From positions 474,501 to 538,500 of the forward strand of contig NZ_AP013072.1 of NCBI RefSeq assembly GCF_000478925.1: a stretch of 64,000 bases of DNA, read 5' to 3'. The notes beneath the pieces are model-generated. The model searched no databases. It was given only the letters and a program-made list of their open reading frames with translations, and had not been told where the DNA came from. The DNA is from Streptococcus anginosus subsp. whileyi MAS624. GTDB taxonomy: Bacteria > Bacillota > Bacilli > Lactobacillales > Streptococcaceae. Made by a program: the position numbers and the translations under genes. Below are positions 54,363-63,900 of the stretch, in pieces. The first letter of the stretch is position 1. Every line of letters starts with the position of its first letter.

Positions 54363-55821
54363 TTAGTGATTAGCTATGAAATCACCAAGGTTTTTGATTT
54401 GTTGCTTGAAAATGTGGTACTGCTCAGTTGAGCTTTTTGGAAGAATATATCTCGTAGAGCGTCCCTTGCCTTCTATTTCTATGTAATTTTTATTTTGTAG
54501 TAATTTCAGATTTTCTCTGAACTTATACTCAGTCATTAGAGAATTTTCAAGCACATCATTTTTAGTTATATGACCATTTTCGATAATATATCTAAGTATC
54601 GTTTTTTCATCATCTGATATATCTTTGTAGGAAGATAATAAATTTACTTTCCAAATTGTGACGATAGTGCTATCAAAAGTAGTTCTAACTTCGGGAATTT
54701 TTAGTTTATATTTTTCAGAAATATCAAAAATCTTTGGACCACCTGAACCAGCTTTCTCTGATAAACCAATTCTGCGGAACAATGAAGAGATTGTACTATT
54801 TCGTGTTTTTGAAGTGCCACCATGTATAAATTCAGGAATAGAAATTTTCATCTTACCTGGATTTTTAAATTCATAATAATCTTGGTATGCTGTAATGACT
54901 ATAGGTGAATCAAAATCATAGTAAGCGTGCATCAAGCAGTTAATAAAAGCTTCACGAATAGATTCAGATAGGTCTTTCTTAAATGGTAAACGGTGAGCAG
55001 ATTCATCATCCAACTCGAATTTATCGCTCGTTGTAGCGGTTAATTTCTTGTAGACCAAATTGAAAAAATCGAACATATTCAAATCAGGATACATCATATC
55101 TCCTGTTGAAATCCTATCATTCCATCTGGTTGAAAGGGAGGTGTCTTTTTCAAAGTAATCTAACTGAAATTTAGGATAGCGAGAAATTATAGAATTGTAC
55201 TTTCCGAAGAATAGTAGACCACCTGCAGTAAGTTTATATTGATTATCTGTGCGGTCTTTTTTAAATACACCAATTTCCGTTAGAAAATCTCTTAGAGAAA
55301 TTTTGTTATATTTTTCATTGCCAGTAAGTTCAATCAATAAGTTTTTATAATTAGCTATGGTATCTACATTCAGGTCGTCTTCATCAAAGTTATTAAGTAA
55401 TTCGCTATCAATGTCATCATGAGAACTAGCCATAAGATATTTTAGTTCTTCTTTATCAAGGTGGACATCACCCTCTCCTAATCTCTTGTATGATTCACGA
55501 TAATCCAGGGTTGGCTTCTCTTACAGTAACTACTATGAGGTGTTTATCTTTATTGGGGATTTTTACATATTCGATATCATTATCGGTAAGTAGATTACAG
55601 CTGACTTTTTGCTTGTTAGCAACCAATGCTAGTAAATTATCTCGAATTTTCTGAGGGTCATCAACTCCTTGATAGGGATCAGTGTTCTTTTCGTCAATTC
55701 CGAGAATTATTTTTCCGCCATCTGTATTCGCAAATGCCGAATAGGTTTCCCAGAATGAGTTTGGGAGGCTGTTTTTAGCTTTTTTATATTCTAAATTCGC
55801 TCCTTCAATTTTAAAATCCAT
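54363..55821 (-). pseudogene. AlbA-type DNA-binding/ATP-binding protein gene, broken
   Basis: Two pieces: 55821-55495 (AlbA_2-type domain, NLEYKKAKNSLPNSFWETYS, ANTDGGKIILGIDE) and 55433-54363 (HATPase-like domain, REAFINCLMHAYYDFDSPIV, and a C-terminal winged helix TKNDVLENSLMTEYKFRENL). Between them the frame shifts near 55495-55505, and the usual linking segment after VTVREA is shortened, so both a deletion and a frameshift occurred. The resumed frame reads ESYKRLGEGDVHLDKEELKY. Intact members are putative transcriptional or defence-linked regulators often carried on mobile elements. Confidence 0.75.
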
Positions 55822-55855
55822 CTCTATCCTTTCTATAATACATATTTTATTTGAC

Positions 55856-55965
55856 GATTATCACGCGAAAAAAATTCTTAACGGAGAACCAAAATCCTTG
55901 ATTTTATTGGATTCACACACATTCTTTTTGTACTACCGCGCGAATATCACGCGAAACCTGATTAT
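55856..55965. repeat. TCACGCGAA operator-like block, copy A
   Basis: A 55-base segment (55856-55910) is identical to 56210-56264. TCACGCGAA occurs at 55861 and 55947, with a variant CGCGCGAA copy 11 bases before the latter. Lies just upstream of the AlbA-like gene start. The spacing by one helical turn suggests protein binding. Confidence 0.6.
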
Positions 55966-56009
55966 TTATTATCCGAAATAATATAGATACCAGTTGAATT
56001 CTAGTCAAT

Positions 56010-56177
56010 ATTTAATTCCTTTCATTTGTTAATAACGTAAGCTTTTTAATCCATCACATCTTGAACAGTTGGTTCATAAATTTCAATCGTTGATGAACCA
56101 ATGGTATTAAAGTCAGAAAAGTTGTTGAATGGAATTCCTAGTATAGTAAGCTCTTCTTTATTTACATCAAGGGTCAC
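56010..56177 (-). pseudogene. Decayed second copy of the 62-aa gene
   Basis: Reads from GTG 56177 as the 52905-53093 product (TLDVNKEELTILGIPFNNFS), then has a short in-frame deletion, a TAA (56046-56048, from TTA) and a later TGA. It lies between the two TCACGCGAA blocks. Confidence 0.7.
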
Positions 56178-56209
56178 GGTGAATCTCCCTTTCCGTTTCT
56201 TAATTTGAT

Positions 56210-56318
56210 GATTATCACGCGAAAAAAATTCTTAACGGAGAACCAAAATCCTTGATTTTATTGGGGTTATATAATTTCTTTTTAAACTATCACGCGAATT
56301 TCACGCGAATACCTGTTA
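56210..56318. repeat. TCACGCGAA operator-like block, copy B
   Basis: Same layout as copy A: motif at 56215 inside the 55-base identical segment, then a pair at 56290 and 56301 spaced 11 bases, followed by ATACCTG as in copy A. Lies just upstream of the decayed 62-aa copy. Confidence 0.6.
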
Positions 56319-56383
56319 TCTATTCCTTTCTATTATATCATATCATCAAGTCAGAGGACTATTGATTGACTAAAATCATCGAG

Positions 56384-56451
56384 GAAATAGTGGGAACTTT
56401 CGGTATTAATCAACTCAATTCTTTGTAATTTTGGGGTAAAATTCACACCAT
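56384..56451. repeat. Diverged direct repeat, copy 2
   Basis: Partner of 53895-53961; contains a TTCACACCA motif (56442-56450) like those near attL. The stretch from here to 56558 is AT-rich with no gene. Confidence 0.5.
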
Positions 56452-56558
56452 TCAGATGAAATTAGTTGAAATTTAATGAAATTTCAAGTATTGAAAACTA
56501 TTAAAAACGTTGATTTTAAAGGCTTTTTGAAATTTATTCAAATACATATTTATAAAAA

Positions 56559-56608
56559 CAGGTCTTAAGAAAGCTCGTAAAGCTTCACAATTCTCAAAAC
56601 GTTAAGAA
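56559..56608 (+). repeat. Right attachment site (attR), second copy of the rpsI 3' end
   Basis: Repeats 40694-40743 (26 + 18 identical bases, 4 differences between). Followed by a second copy of the rpsI terminator and TTCACACCA motifs, then integrase codons, so it is at once the right end of this element and the left end of another. Confidence 0.9.
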
Positions 56609-56706
56609 CCAGCTACAATACAGCATTTACAACACTTCATGGTTCACACCATGAGGTGCTTTTTTTGCGATTTTTAGTAAAAAAGCACCACTTTTCACAC
56701 CATTAT

Positions 56707-56782
56707 TTATTTTAGGTTTCGGTAGGCGATTTCTCCAACGGTCATTGGAACGATGGTAGAGGTATTGATGTAGTTTTTAGTT
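56707..56782 (-). pseudogene. C-terminal remnant of a second rpsI-specific integrase
   Basis: Reads TKNYINTSTIVPMTVGEIAY, then RNLK and stop, clearly homologous to the end of the first integrase (TKTYVNTSNVVPMAVGEIAY) but diverged in DNA. It includes the Tyr nucleophile. Nothing upstream of it matches an integrase. The following 56783-57092 contains no gene or structure I can support. Confidence 0.8.
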
Positions 56783-57148
56783 ATGCAGTCGTATTTATGA
56801 AGTTTTACCAGAGTGCTTCCTATTTTACACACTATTTTTACGCTAATGTTTGTCATCATCAGTCATATAAGTAGTAAATTGTAGTCTGATAATCACTTCA
56901 AAAGTAGATAAATCATTTCTTTCTTTGCTTAATTCTAAATTATATGAAAGTCAGAGCACTGTTTAAATGTTGCTGTTACAAACCAAGGAAAAAGAGATAC
57001 AAAAATAGCCTCTACAAACATATTGATTGTATGGGCTATTCTGTCAAAAATTACCAGCTAGGAAAAATGACTATATTCTAAAGACTCGATTTTGAACTGC
57101 ACCCCAAAAGTTAGACAAGAAAACTCTAACTTTTAGGGTGTTATTTTT

Positions 57149-57685
57149 ATGAAATTAAGTTATGAAGACAAGGTTCAAATCTATTACTTGCGAAAAAGCG
57201 GCGCAACTCTCAAGTCATTATCAAAACAGTTTAACTTCAATCAGTCAGGGATCGAATATCTGATTCGGCTGATTGATAGGCATGGAGTAGGCATTGTCAA
57301 GAGAGGTAAGAAGACTTATTATTCTCCTGAACTAAAGCAAAAAATCCTTCATCAAGTTCTTCTTGAAGGGCGTTCTCAATTGTCAGTCTCTCTCGATTTT
57401 GCCCTTCCTAACAGGGGGACTCTCCCAAATTGGCTGGCACAATATAAGAAAAACGGCTATACTATTGTTGAGAAACAAAGAGGGAGACCACCAAAGATGG
57501 GACGTAAGAAAAAGAAAACTTGGGAAGAAATGACGGAACTAGAGCGACTTCAAGAAGAGAACGAGCGTCTTAGAACGGAGAATGCCTATCTAAAAAAGTT
57601 GAGGGAGTTACGCTTAAGGGACAAAACCTTACAGCACGAAAAGCAGAGACAATTAGAGAGATGGTCAAGGGAGGATTCCGATTAA
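57149..57685 (+). CDS. IS3-family transposase OrfA
   Basis: 178 aa with an HTH ([20 protein letters not shown], then KSLSKQFN) and a C-terminal leucine zipper ([21 protein letters not shown]). An AAAAAAG slippery heptamer at 57592-57598 allows a -1 shift that fuses it to OrfB. Confidence 0.9.
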   Translation: MKLSYEDKVQIYYLRKSGATLKSLSKQFNFNQSGIEYLIRLIDRHGVGIVKRGKKTYYSPELKQKILHQVLLEGRSQLSVSLDFALPNRGTLPNWLAQYKKNGYTIVEKQRGRPPKMGRKKKKTWEEMTELERLQEENERLRTENAYLKKLRELRLRDKTLQHEKQRQLERWSREDSD

Positions 57686-58500
57686 GTTTCCTACTAGCCA
57701 TAGCTAAACTCTCTCGTGCAACTTACTATTACCAGCTAAAACAGCTGGACAAACCAGACAAGAATCAAGAGTTAAAAGCTGAAATTCAATTGATTTATGA
57801 TGAGCACAAGGGAAACTATGGTTATCGTCGGATTCATCTTGAACTGAAAAATCGTGGCTTTCACGTTAATCATAAGAAAGTTCAGCGATTGATGCAAGTG
57901 ATGGGACTACAAGCTCGAATTCGTCGTCAACGGAAGTATTCTTCTTACAAGGGGGAGATTGGTAAGAAAGCTGAGAATCTCATTCAGCGTCAATTTCAAG
58001 CTTCTAAGCCTTATGAGAAGTGCTATACAGATGTAACCGAATTTGCCTTACCAAACGTCAATGGAAAGCTCTACCTGTCTCCTATTTTAGATGGGTATAA
58101 TAGTGAAATCATTGCCTTTACCTTGTCACGTTCACCTGACTTGAACCAGGTCAGAACAATGTTAGCCAAGGCTTTTCCTGCTGAAACCTACAAGGGAACC
58201 ATTCTCCACAGTGACCAAGGCTGGCAGTATCAGCACCAGTCTTATCATCAATTCTTAGAAGCGAAAGGAATTGTCCCATCTATGTCTCGCAAGGGCAATA
58301 GTCCAGACAATGGGATGATGGAGTCCTTCTTTGGCATCCTCAAATCGGAGATGTTCTACGGTTATGAGAAGAGTTATCAATCGCTTGAGGAGCTGGAGAA
58401 AGCTATTGCAACTTATATTGTTTATTACAACAATAAACGGAGCAAAACTAAACTAAAAGGACTTAGTCCTGTGCAGTACAGAACTAAATCCTTTCACTAA
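57661..58500 (+). CDS. IS3-family transposase OrfB (DDE integrase core)
   Basis: 279 aa by its own ATG, but the frame is open back to the slippery site at 57592, giving the usual fusion OrfAB. HTH_21-like start ([17 protein letters not shown]) and rve core: [16 protein letters not shown] and GMMESFFG carry D, D and E. Intact. Confidence 0.93.
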   Translation: MVKGGFRLSFLLAIAKLSRATYYYQLKQLDKPDKNQELKAEIQLIYDEHKGNYGYRRIHLELKNRGFHVNHKKVQRLMQVMGLQARIRRQRKYSSYKGEIGKKAENLIQRQFQASKPYEKCYTDVTEFALPNVNGKLYLSPILDGYNSEIIAFTLSRSPDLNQVRTMLAKAFPAETYKGTILHSDQGWQYQHQSYHQFLEAKGIVPSMSRKGNSPDNGMMESFFGILKSEMFYGYEKSYQSLEELEKAIATYIVYYNNKRSKTKLKGLSPVQYRTKSFH

Positions 58501-58550
58501 TATTTTTTGTCTAACTTTTTGGGGGCAGTACATTTTTCGGGCTCTTTTTT

Positions 58551-59132
58551 CTAGTCTATATGATTATCTTCGTCTAGTGAGATGTATTGGTCAAGAGAAG
58601 AATGAACGAGGGTTAAAAATTTTTCTTTGAAGACTTGTGGTGGGAGTGGCTTTTCTTGGGCTATCCATACTTCAATGTTGGCAATCACATAATGAACCAG
58701 TAGGGAGATGATAAAATCATCTGGCAAATCAATAAGGGATTGATTCGGTTTGATATTTTCAAGTGCCCATTTTGTGTAAATCTTTTTTAAATAATTGGTC
58801 CAATAAGGATCCGTTGAGCTAGAATACAGCATTTTTAGCCATTTTCGATTTTCATAAAGAATGGGGAAAATATTATCTGCAATGAAAAGAAATGGGTCTT
58901 TATTTTCGAGAGTATCATATTCTAAAAACATTTCGTAAATGGGCTTATCAATACTCTCATGAATGGATTCAATGATGTCGTCAACACTATTGAAATGATG
59001 TTTGTAAATTGCTTGACGTGAAATACCAGCTTTCTTAGCGATATCACTCATTGAGAGATTGACTTCATCAGGATTTTGCATTGCCAAGTCATAGAAAGCA
59101 TCCAAAATCTTTTGTTGACTACCTTTTACCAT
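58551..59132 (-). CDS. TetR-family regulator
   Basis: 193 aa from ATG 59132 (AAGGAGT 9 bases upstream; a TTG at 59141 is less likely). HTH: LSMSDIAKKAGISRQAIYKH (about residues 27-47). Helical ligand-binding part follows. Divergent from the membrane/GH8 genes, with about 48 bases between them holding a TATAAT (near 59160), so it probably represses them. Confidence 0.87.
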   Translation of the reverse strand: MVKGSQQKILDAFYDLAMQNPDEVNLSMSDIAKKAGISRQAIYKHHFNSVDDIIESIHESIDKPIYEMFLEYDTLENKDPFLFIADNIFPILYENRKWLKMLYSSSTDPYWTNYLKKIYTKWALENIKPNQSLIDLPDDFIISLLVHYVIANIEVWIAQEKPLPPQVFKEKFLTLVHSSLDQYISLDEDNHID

Positions 59133-59179
59133 ATAAAACAACTCCTTGTTCTTTTTAGTATAATGGAAAGAGAAAAAGA

Positions 59180-59665
59180 TTGCAAGAAAAAGTGAATAAT
59201 AAAGACGTTAATGCAGTCCTTTTAAAATTGCTATTTGATAAGAGTAATTGGCGTGTGAAATTAGAAGTTGCATATTATTCCTGTGTTTTCTTCTGGTTTA
59301 ATGCAGCGATTATTTTATCGGATATTGTCCTTTTGTCAAATGTGATTGCTATTATTGTTCATCTATTTGTCCCAAGTGTTCATATTCCTTTTACATTTGA
59401 TTCAAGTAATATTTACATTGCGCAATTGATGTTGTTTAATTAGCTTTTGATGATTATGCTGTATCTCTTACAAATCAATATCTCTCTTGCTTCCCAATTT
59501 GGTCAAGCGACTTCTAAGCAGATTTGGTTAGCTTTGATTTCTTACTTTACTTATTCGCAGCTATTCATCATTGTTTCAATTGATGCTGTAACTTCTGTGA
59601 CCTTGGATAAACTCTTCCATCGTGACGGAACCAAGTGGGTTAAAACGAAGCGATTTGCAGGATAG
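59180..59665 (+). pseudogene. Membrane protein gene resembling a glycosyltransferase C-terminus, with in-frame stop
   Basis: Two pieces in the same frame split by TAG at 59441-59443. Together 161 codons: four or five hydrophobic spans and an end TLDKLFHRDGTKWVKTKRFA, the kind of cytosolic tail that closes family 2 processive glycosyltransferases. No catalytic GT domain (DxD, QxxRW) is present, so the gene appears reduced as well as interrupted. It precedes a GH8 gene by 8 bases, the usual partner of cellulose-type synthases. The GT assignment is tentative. Confidence 0.5.
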
Positions 59666-59673
59666 GAGGAAAC

Positions 59674-60777
59674 GTGAAAAGAACAAATTTAAGATATGTT
59701 TGGTTAGTTGCTATTTTATTGGCAATCATTACTATTTTTACTTATGTTAGATTCAATAGTACAGGTCATTTGAAGAATCAGATTTACCAACAATGGTCAA
59801 AAAATTATGTAGTTCAGCAAAAAGACAAGGCCTACGTCAAAACAACGAACGATAAGAAAAAGGATGTTGTGCTGTCTGAATCGCAGGGCTATGGAATGGT
59901 GACTGCGGTTGAAGCGGCAAAGCAAGGGTATGCCAGCCAGAAAGATTTTGAACGTTTGTACAATTATTATTTGGCACATCGTATGAAAAATACGCAGCTG
60001 ATGTCATGGCGACAAACAGTCAAGAATGGTGTCGTTACAGCCGAAACCAATAATGCAACAGATGGCGATCTTTATATTACGTATGCTCTGATTCAAGCAG
60101 CTAAATTATGGCCACAGAAGGCTGCCGTTTATAATGCGCAGGCCAAGGCAATCTTGAAGGATATTTTGACTTATAATTATAACAGTACAACAGGAGTGCT
60201 GACGGTTGGAAATTGGGCAACTTCAGACTCAAAATACTATCGTCTAATGCGAACATCAGATGTTCTTCCAGCTCAGTTCCAAGCTTTTTACAAGTTGACA
60301 GGTAATAGGCAATGGTTAAATATCAGATCAAACATGCTATCTAAATTGGAAATGATGAGTGCTAAATCAAAAACAGGTCTACTTCCTGATTTCCTTTGGG
60401 TGGAAGCAGATACAGTTCGGGCAGCTGAGAAAAAAGCTGTTGCTTCTAAGTATGACGGTGATTATTATTATAATGCTTGTCGCTTGCCATATAATTTAGC
60501 GCAAAGTTGGGATAAACAAAGCCGAAAGATATTGAATAAAATGATGAATTTCTTTATGAAACAAGAAGTGCTTTATGCTGGTTATACGTTAAAAGGCAAG
60601 GCTCTAAGTCATTATCAGTCTGCTAGTTTTGGCGCTCCGATTTTCTATGCAGCCAGCCGAAATTCAGCATATCGAAAACTGGTTCAGCAAAATAAATATA
60701 TTTTTATGCAAGATTTGTCAAAGGAAAATTATTACGAAGCAGCCATGATTACCCTTGTTGCACTAGATGCTTTATAA
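59674..60777 (+). CDS. Membrane-anchored glycoside hydrolase family 8
   Basis: 367 aa from GTG (AGGAGG upstream). N-terminal anchor (residues 7-27) and GH8 barrel: VVLSESQGYGM with the catalytic Glu near residue 69, ATDGDLYITYAL with Asp 130/132, and RTSDVLPAQFQAF. GH8 enzymes cleave beta-1,4-glucan or chitosan-like chains and accompany bacterial cellulose-type synthesis. The adjoining synthase-like gene is damaged, so the enzyme may be an orphan here. Confidence 0.87.
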   Translation: MKRTNLRYVWLVAILLAIITIFTYVRFNSTGHLKNQIYQQWSKNYVVQQKDKAYVKTTNDKKKDVVLSESQGYGMVTAVEAAKQGYASQKDFERLYNYYLAHRMKNTQLMSWRQTVKNGVVTAETNNATDGDLYITYALIQAAKLWPQKAAVYNAQAKAILKDILTYNYNSTTGVLTVGNWATSDSKYYRLMRTSDVLPAQFQAFYKLTGNRQWLNIRSNMLSKLEMMSAKSKTGLLPDFLWVEADTVRAAEKKAVASKYDGDYYYNACRLPYNLAQSWDKQSRKILNKMMNFFMKQEVLYAGYTLKGKALSHYQSASFGAPIFYAASRNSAYRKLVQQNKYIFMQDLSKENYYEAAMITLVALDAL

Positions 60778-60785
60778 ACTAAATA

Positions 60786-60947
60786 GAAGTGGACACAAAT
60801 TGGTATTTCGTAAGAAATTGATTTTGTCGCCCCACCCTGTAGGGTTGAGTTGGTGGTATTAGTTAGGGATTACTTAACTACTGCATATTGAGTTTTATTT
60901 TAGAAGAAAGTAAACGAGTCTGGGACATTTTTGTCTCAGACTCGTTT
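60786..60947. repeat. Dispersed streptococcal intergenic repeat, copy 2 (inverted), with terminator
   Basis: On the minus strand this matches copy 1 at 27589-27714: GAGTCTGAGACAAAAATGTC at one end and AGGGTGGGGCGACAAAATCA at the other. The right part (60912-60927/60932-60947) is a 16-bp hairpin with T and A flanks that serves as a two-way terminator between GH8 and the M14 gene. Confidence 0.75.
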
Positions 60948-60963
60948 TTACTAGTAGAGTATT

Positions 60964-63900
60964 CTATTCTTCTTTTTTCTTTAAATGGAGCAAGTAGCCA
61001 CTGACAAGAATGAACATGCTAGCAATAACCAAGCTGCTTTGATTTTCTTTGCTTCCTGTTTGTGGAAGTTGAGCTTTTCGAGTAGCGTTCATGATTTGAG
61101 GTTGAGGAGTGTAGCGTAGGGTTGTAGCTTGACCAGTCTGAGGTTTTTGATTGATGATTTCAACAACTTCAGTAGAAGGTTTTTGTTCTTTCTCAAGATC
61201 TTTCAGTTGAGCTAATTGACTGCCAAAGATAGCATTGGATACCCAACGGTAGAAATGAATCGTGTGAAGACGGTTTGTTGGGTTGCCAGCATAAATAAAG
61301 AGTGGTTGTTCTTTGTAGCTACCAGAAATAGCTACAATCTTATTGGCTAACTGTTCATTACCTAGCCACCAACCAGCGATATAATAATCACTGCCAGCAA
61401 TCGAAGCTAATGTCTTGAAATTTGCAGGTACCTTAGCAATCCAGTTTCTAGAATTAGAATAGAAGAGATCATTCTTATTGTAACCACTAGTCAACGGATC
61501 TTTGTCATCAATGATAGCTTTCATCAGGCCTTCATAATCACTACCATTTTTGAGTTGTTATGCGTCAAAGCCGTCAACCGCACCGAGTTCTTCAAGGCGT
61601 TGCATAGCAGTTCCGCCAACTACAATGGTTGGCTTCAGACCAAGGAGAGACTTGTCAAAGTTGTCACTTTCTAAAACAATCACATCAGCTTCTTCAGGGG
61701 TATTGACAATGTCAAATCCTAAATTCTTCAAAGCAAGAGCGGTATGAGCAGGAGTATCCACACCAGCCCAATAGTATTGATGAGGCGGTGCATAAACTTT
61801 TAAAGCTTTTAAGGCTTGACCTTGAGGAACTTTATACAGTGCATCTCCATAAATTGCAAAGTTGTTCAGCAGGTTGGCAAAAGTAGGTGTATCCACGATG
61901 TAGCCATCGTCTGTCAAATAAACTTTCTTACCGTCTCGGATTGCACGATTGACAGCGCGAACGGCACTTTCTGAAGTATTAGCAATGACATAATATGGTG
62001 CTTTGTGGTCAATTTCGCTAGTCCGAATAGCACGAAGAGCAGTTACTTCACCGAGTTTACCGTCAAAGAGTTTTTCTTTAAAGACTGCTACTGCTTTGAA
62101 TCCCCTCATATCTGGGAAATTAACCAGCAATTCTGCATACATAGCGGCCCAAGCAGATTCGTTGGAGCCCTTGTAGAGGATATGGTTGGCATAGCCACGT
62201 TTAGCTTGTGCCATGTCAACAACCAAATCCCCCTTCTTATAACCGCTAGTGTCTTCCTTCAATTCTTGAATGACAACTCCGTTTCTCTTGAAGTATTCAA
62301 TCATATTGAAGGCTTGTTGAGAGTCGTTGGATTTGTCAAGTCCCATTGGAATAACGTAGTAGTCAGGGAAGAATTTCTTTTGTCCATGTTTGATACGACC
62401 GACCACTTTACCATCTGGTCCAACTAATTCATTTTCAGCTTTTGGATCTTCTACTTTGTTCACGCCACGAAGGTAGAAGTTGAGGCGCATTTCCATGAGT
62501 TTATCAGGATTTTGAGATAAGTAGTCAATTCCGCCCAAAACAGCGTGGAAACCAGCCTTGTAAGATTCTTGATTTCCTTGAGGGATTTCAATAGTGTGTC
62601 CTAGAATGCCATGATACATGCCATAAACACCAGTATAACCAGAAAAAGAGTCGTCCCAACCGTCGCCCCAGTCTAACTTCGGAATGATGTAGTGATCATA
62701 GTTAGAATTGGCAACGCCAGCACGTCCCATGTGATGAGCATTTTCTAGCATAAGGTCTGCCAAAAGGTCATACTCAAAGTTTGGATCGTGCGGAGGTGTA
62801 GCTGGCTCGATAAGGAAATCTTTGACAAATCCGTGAATGTCATAAAGGGCAATCGGATTCCATTTATTGATAAGTCCAGCAACCGTGCGAGTTTCAGGGT
62901 TTGTCTGATAGCTCGTATCGCGGTTAGGATCCAGACCATTTGCAAGTGCACGTGTATTGGCAACATCTCCGTCAGGATTTTCTGTGAAATCAAAGAGGAA
63001 GATGAATTTCTTGAGAAGGTCTTTAACGGAGAGGGTTACGATTTTTTGTGTTCCATCTGCTTGAGTCGTTTTAAAGCTGATTTGGTCTTGGGTTGCGAAA
63101 GAGTTGAACAAGCCGGTAATAATATCAATAGCAGGTTGCTCATCAGCATGTGTGTTGTTGATGAGGATAGGAAGTTTGTAGTCTAATTTGCCGTCTTTGA
63201 GTGCTGCTAACATTTCAGCAGGTTTGGTTAGCGCCATTTTATTGGTTGAATTGAGGTAATCATCAATGCTTTTTTGATCAGAACTGATAATGCCTAACTT
63301 AATTTTCCGTCCTTGAGCGCTGGTACCAATGTCTTCAATTTTAACAAGCCGATCATTTTTAGCTTCTTGACGACTTTTTTCGATAGCCGCTAACATTTCT
63401 TCGTGAGTATGGAAGTTTTCATACGGTCGGAAAACAAGTGTTTTTCGAATCGTCAGACCGGATGCTTCGTCTGTTCCAACGAGCTCATGATTTCCGATAA
63501 ATTGCCGATAAGTTCTACGGATATTGTTTGGTGTCCGAAGACTTAAATCCTTTCCAAATAATTCATTAAATTTGAGAGAAAGCTTGAGGTCAGAACCATT
63601 AGTTGTTTCCTAAATGGTGACAAAGGAATCTCCTGAAAAATCTCCTTTCTCCATATTCCAAGTTTTCCATTCAGCGATTGGCTTGTTATCTAATTTCCAA
63701 GAGATTTTACCAGCTGTAGCTCCCTGTTCCTGCACAGTCTCAGTAATGGTGGCTTTTTCAGACATATGGACTGTACTATTAGCTAATTGAACCTTTTTTT
63801 CTTCTGTTCAAGCTGCTCGTGTTTCTGTTTTTGCAGGTGTTGCAGGAGTCTCTGTTCTGGATTCGTTTGTAGTAGAAGTCGAACTGTCTATTGAAGGAGC

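Larger units (their letters stand above)
40694..56608. mobile_element. Integrative mobilizable element (about 15.9 kb) in rpsI
   Basis: Bounded by direct repeats of the rpsI 3' end. Left module on the minus strand: tyrosine integrase (one stop codon), excisionase-like, Rep-type relaxase candidate, hairpin-rich gap, TcpA-like coupling protein, two small proteins. Right part: IS30, a 307-aa protein, XRE regulator, SEC10/PgrA-like surface protein, Phd-Doc, decayed AlbA-like gene and repeated operator blocks. No type IV secretion genes (VirB4, VirB6, CwlT-like) are present, so it would need a helper ICE. Integrase and AlbA gene damage suggest it may now be fixed in place. Confidence 0.85.
57093..58532 (+). 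mobile_element. IS3-family (IS150-group) insertion sequence
   Basis: 1440 bases with matching ends: TGAACTGCACCCCAAAAGTT at 57093 and the inverse of TGTACTGCCCCCAAAAAGTT ending at 58532, each continuing AGACA. TTT on both sides (57090-57092, 58533-58535) is a possible 3-base target duplication. Contains overlapping orfA and orfB. Confidence 0.92.

Noticed and set aside
55856..56318. Considered as a CRISPR remnant
   Set aside because: Only two copies of the 55-base unit, separated by about 300 bases holding a gene remnant; no short regular spacers and no cas genes.
40850..56608. A complete conjugative element (ICE)
   Set aside because: No VirB4-, VirB6- or wall-hydrolase-type transfer genes are present; only coupling protein and Rep-type relaxase, hence mobilizable rather than self-transmissible.
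61558..63810. Stop-codon recoding in the M14 gene
   Set aside because: Three different stop codons are involved, while all core genes use stops normally. Decay or read error explains it better.
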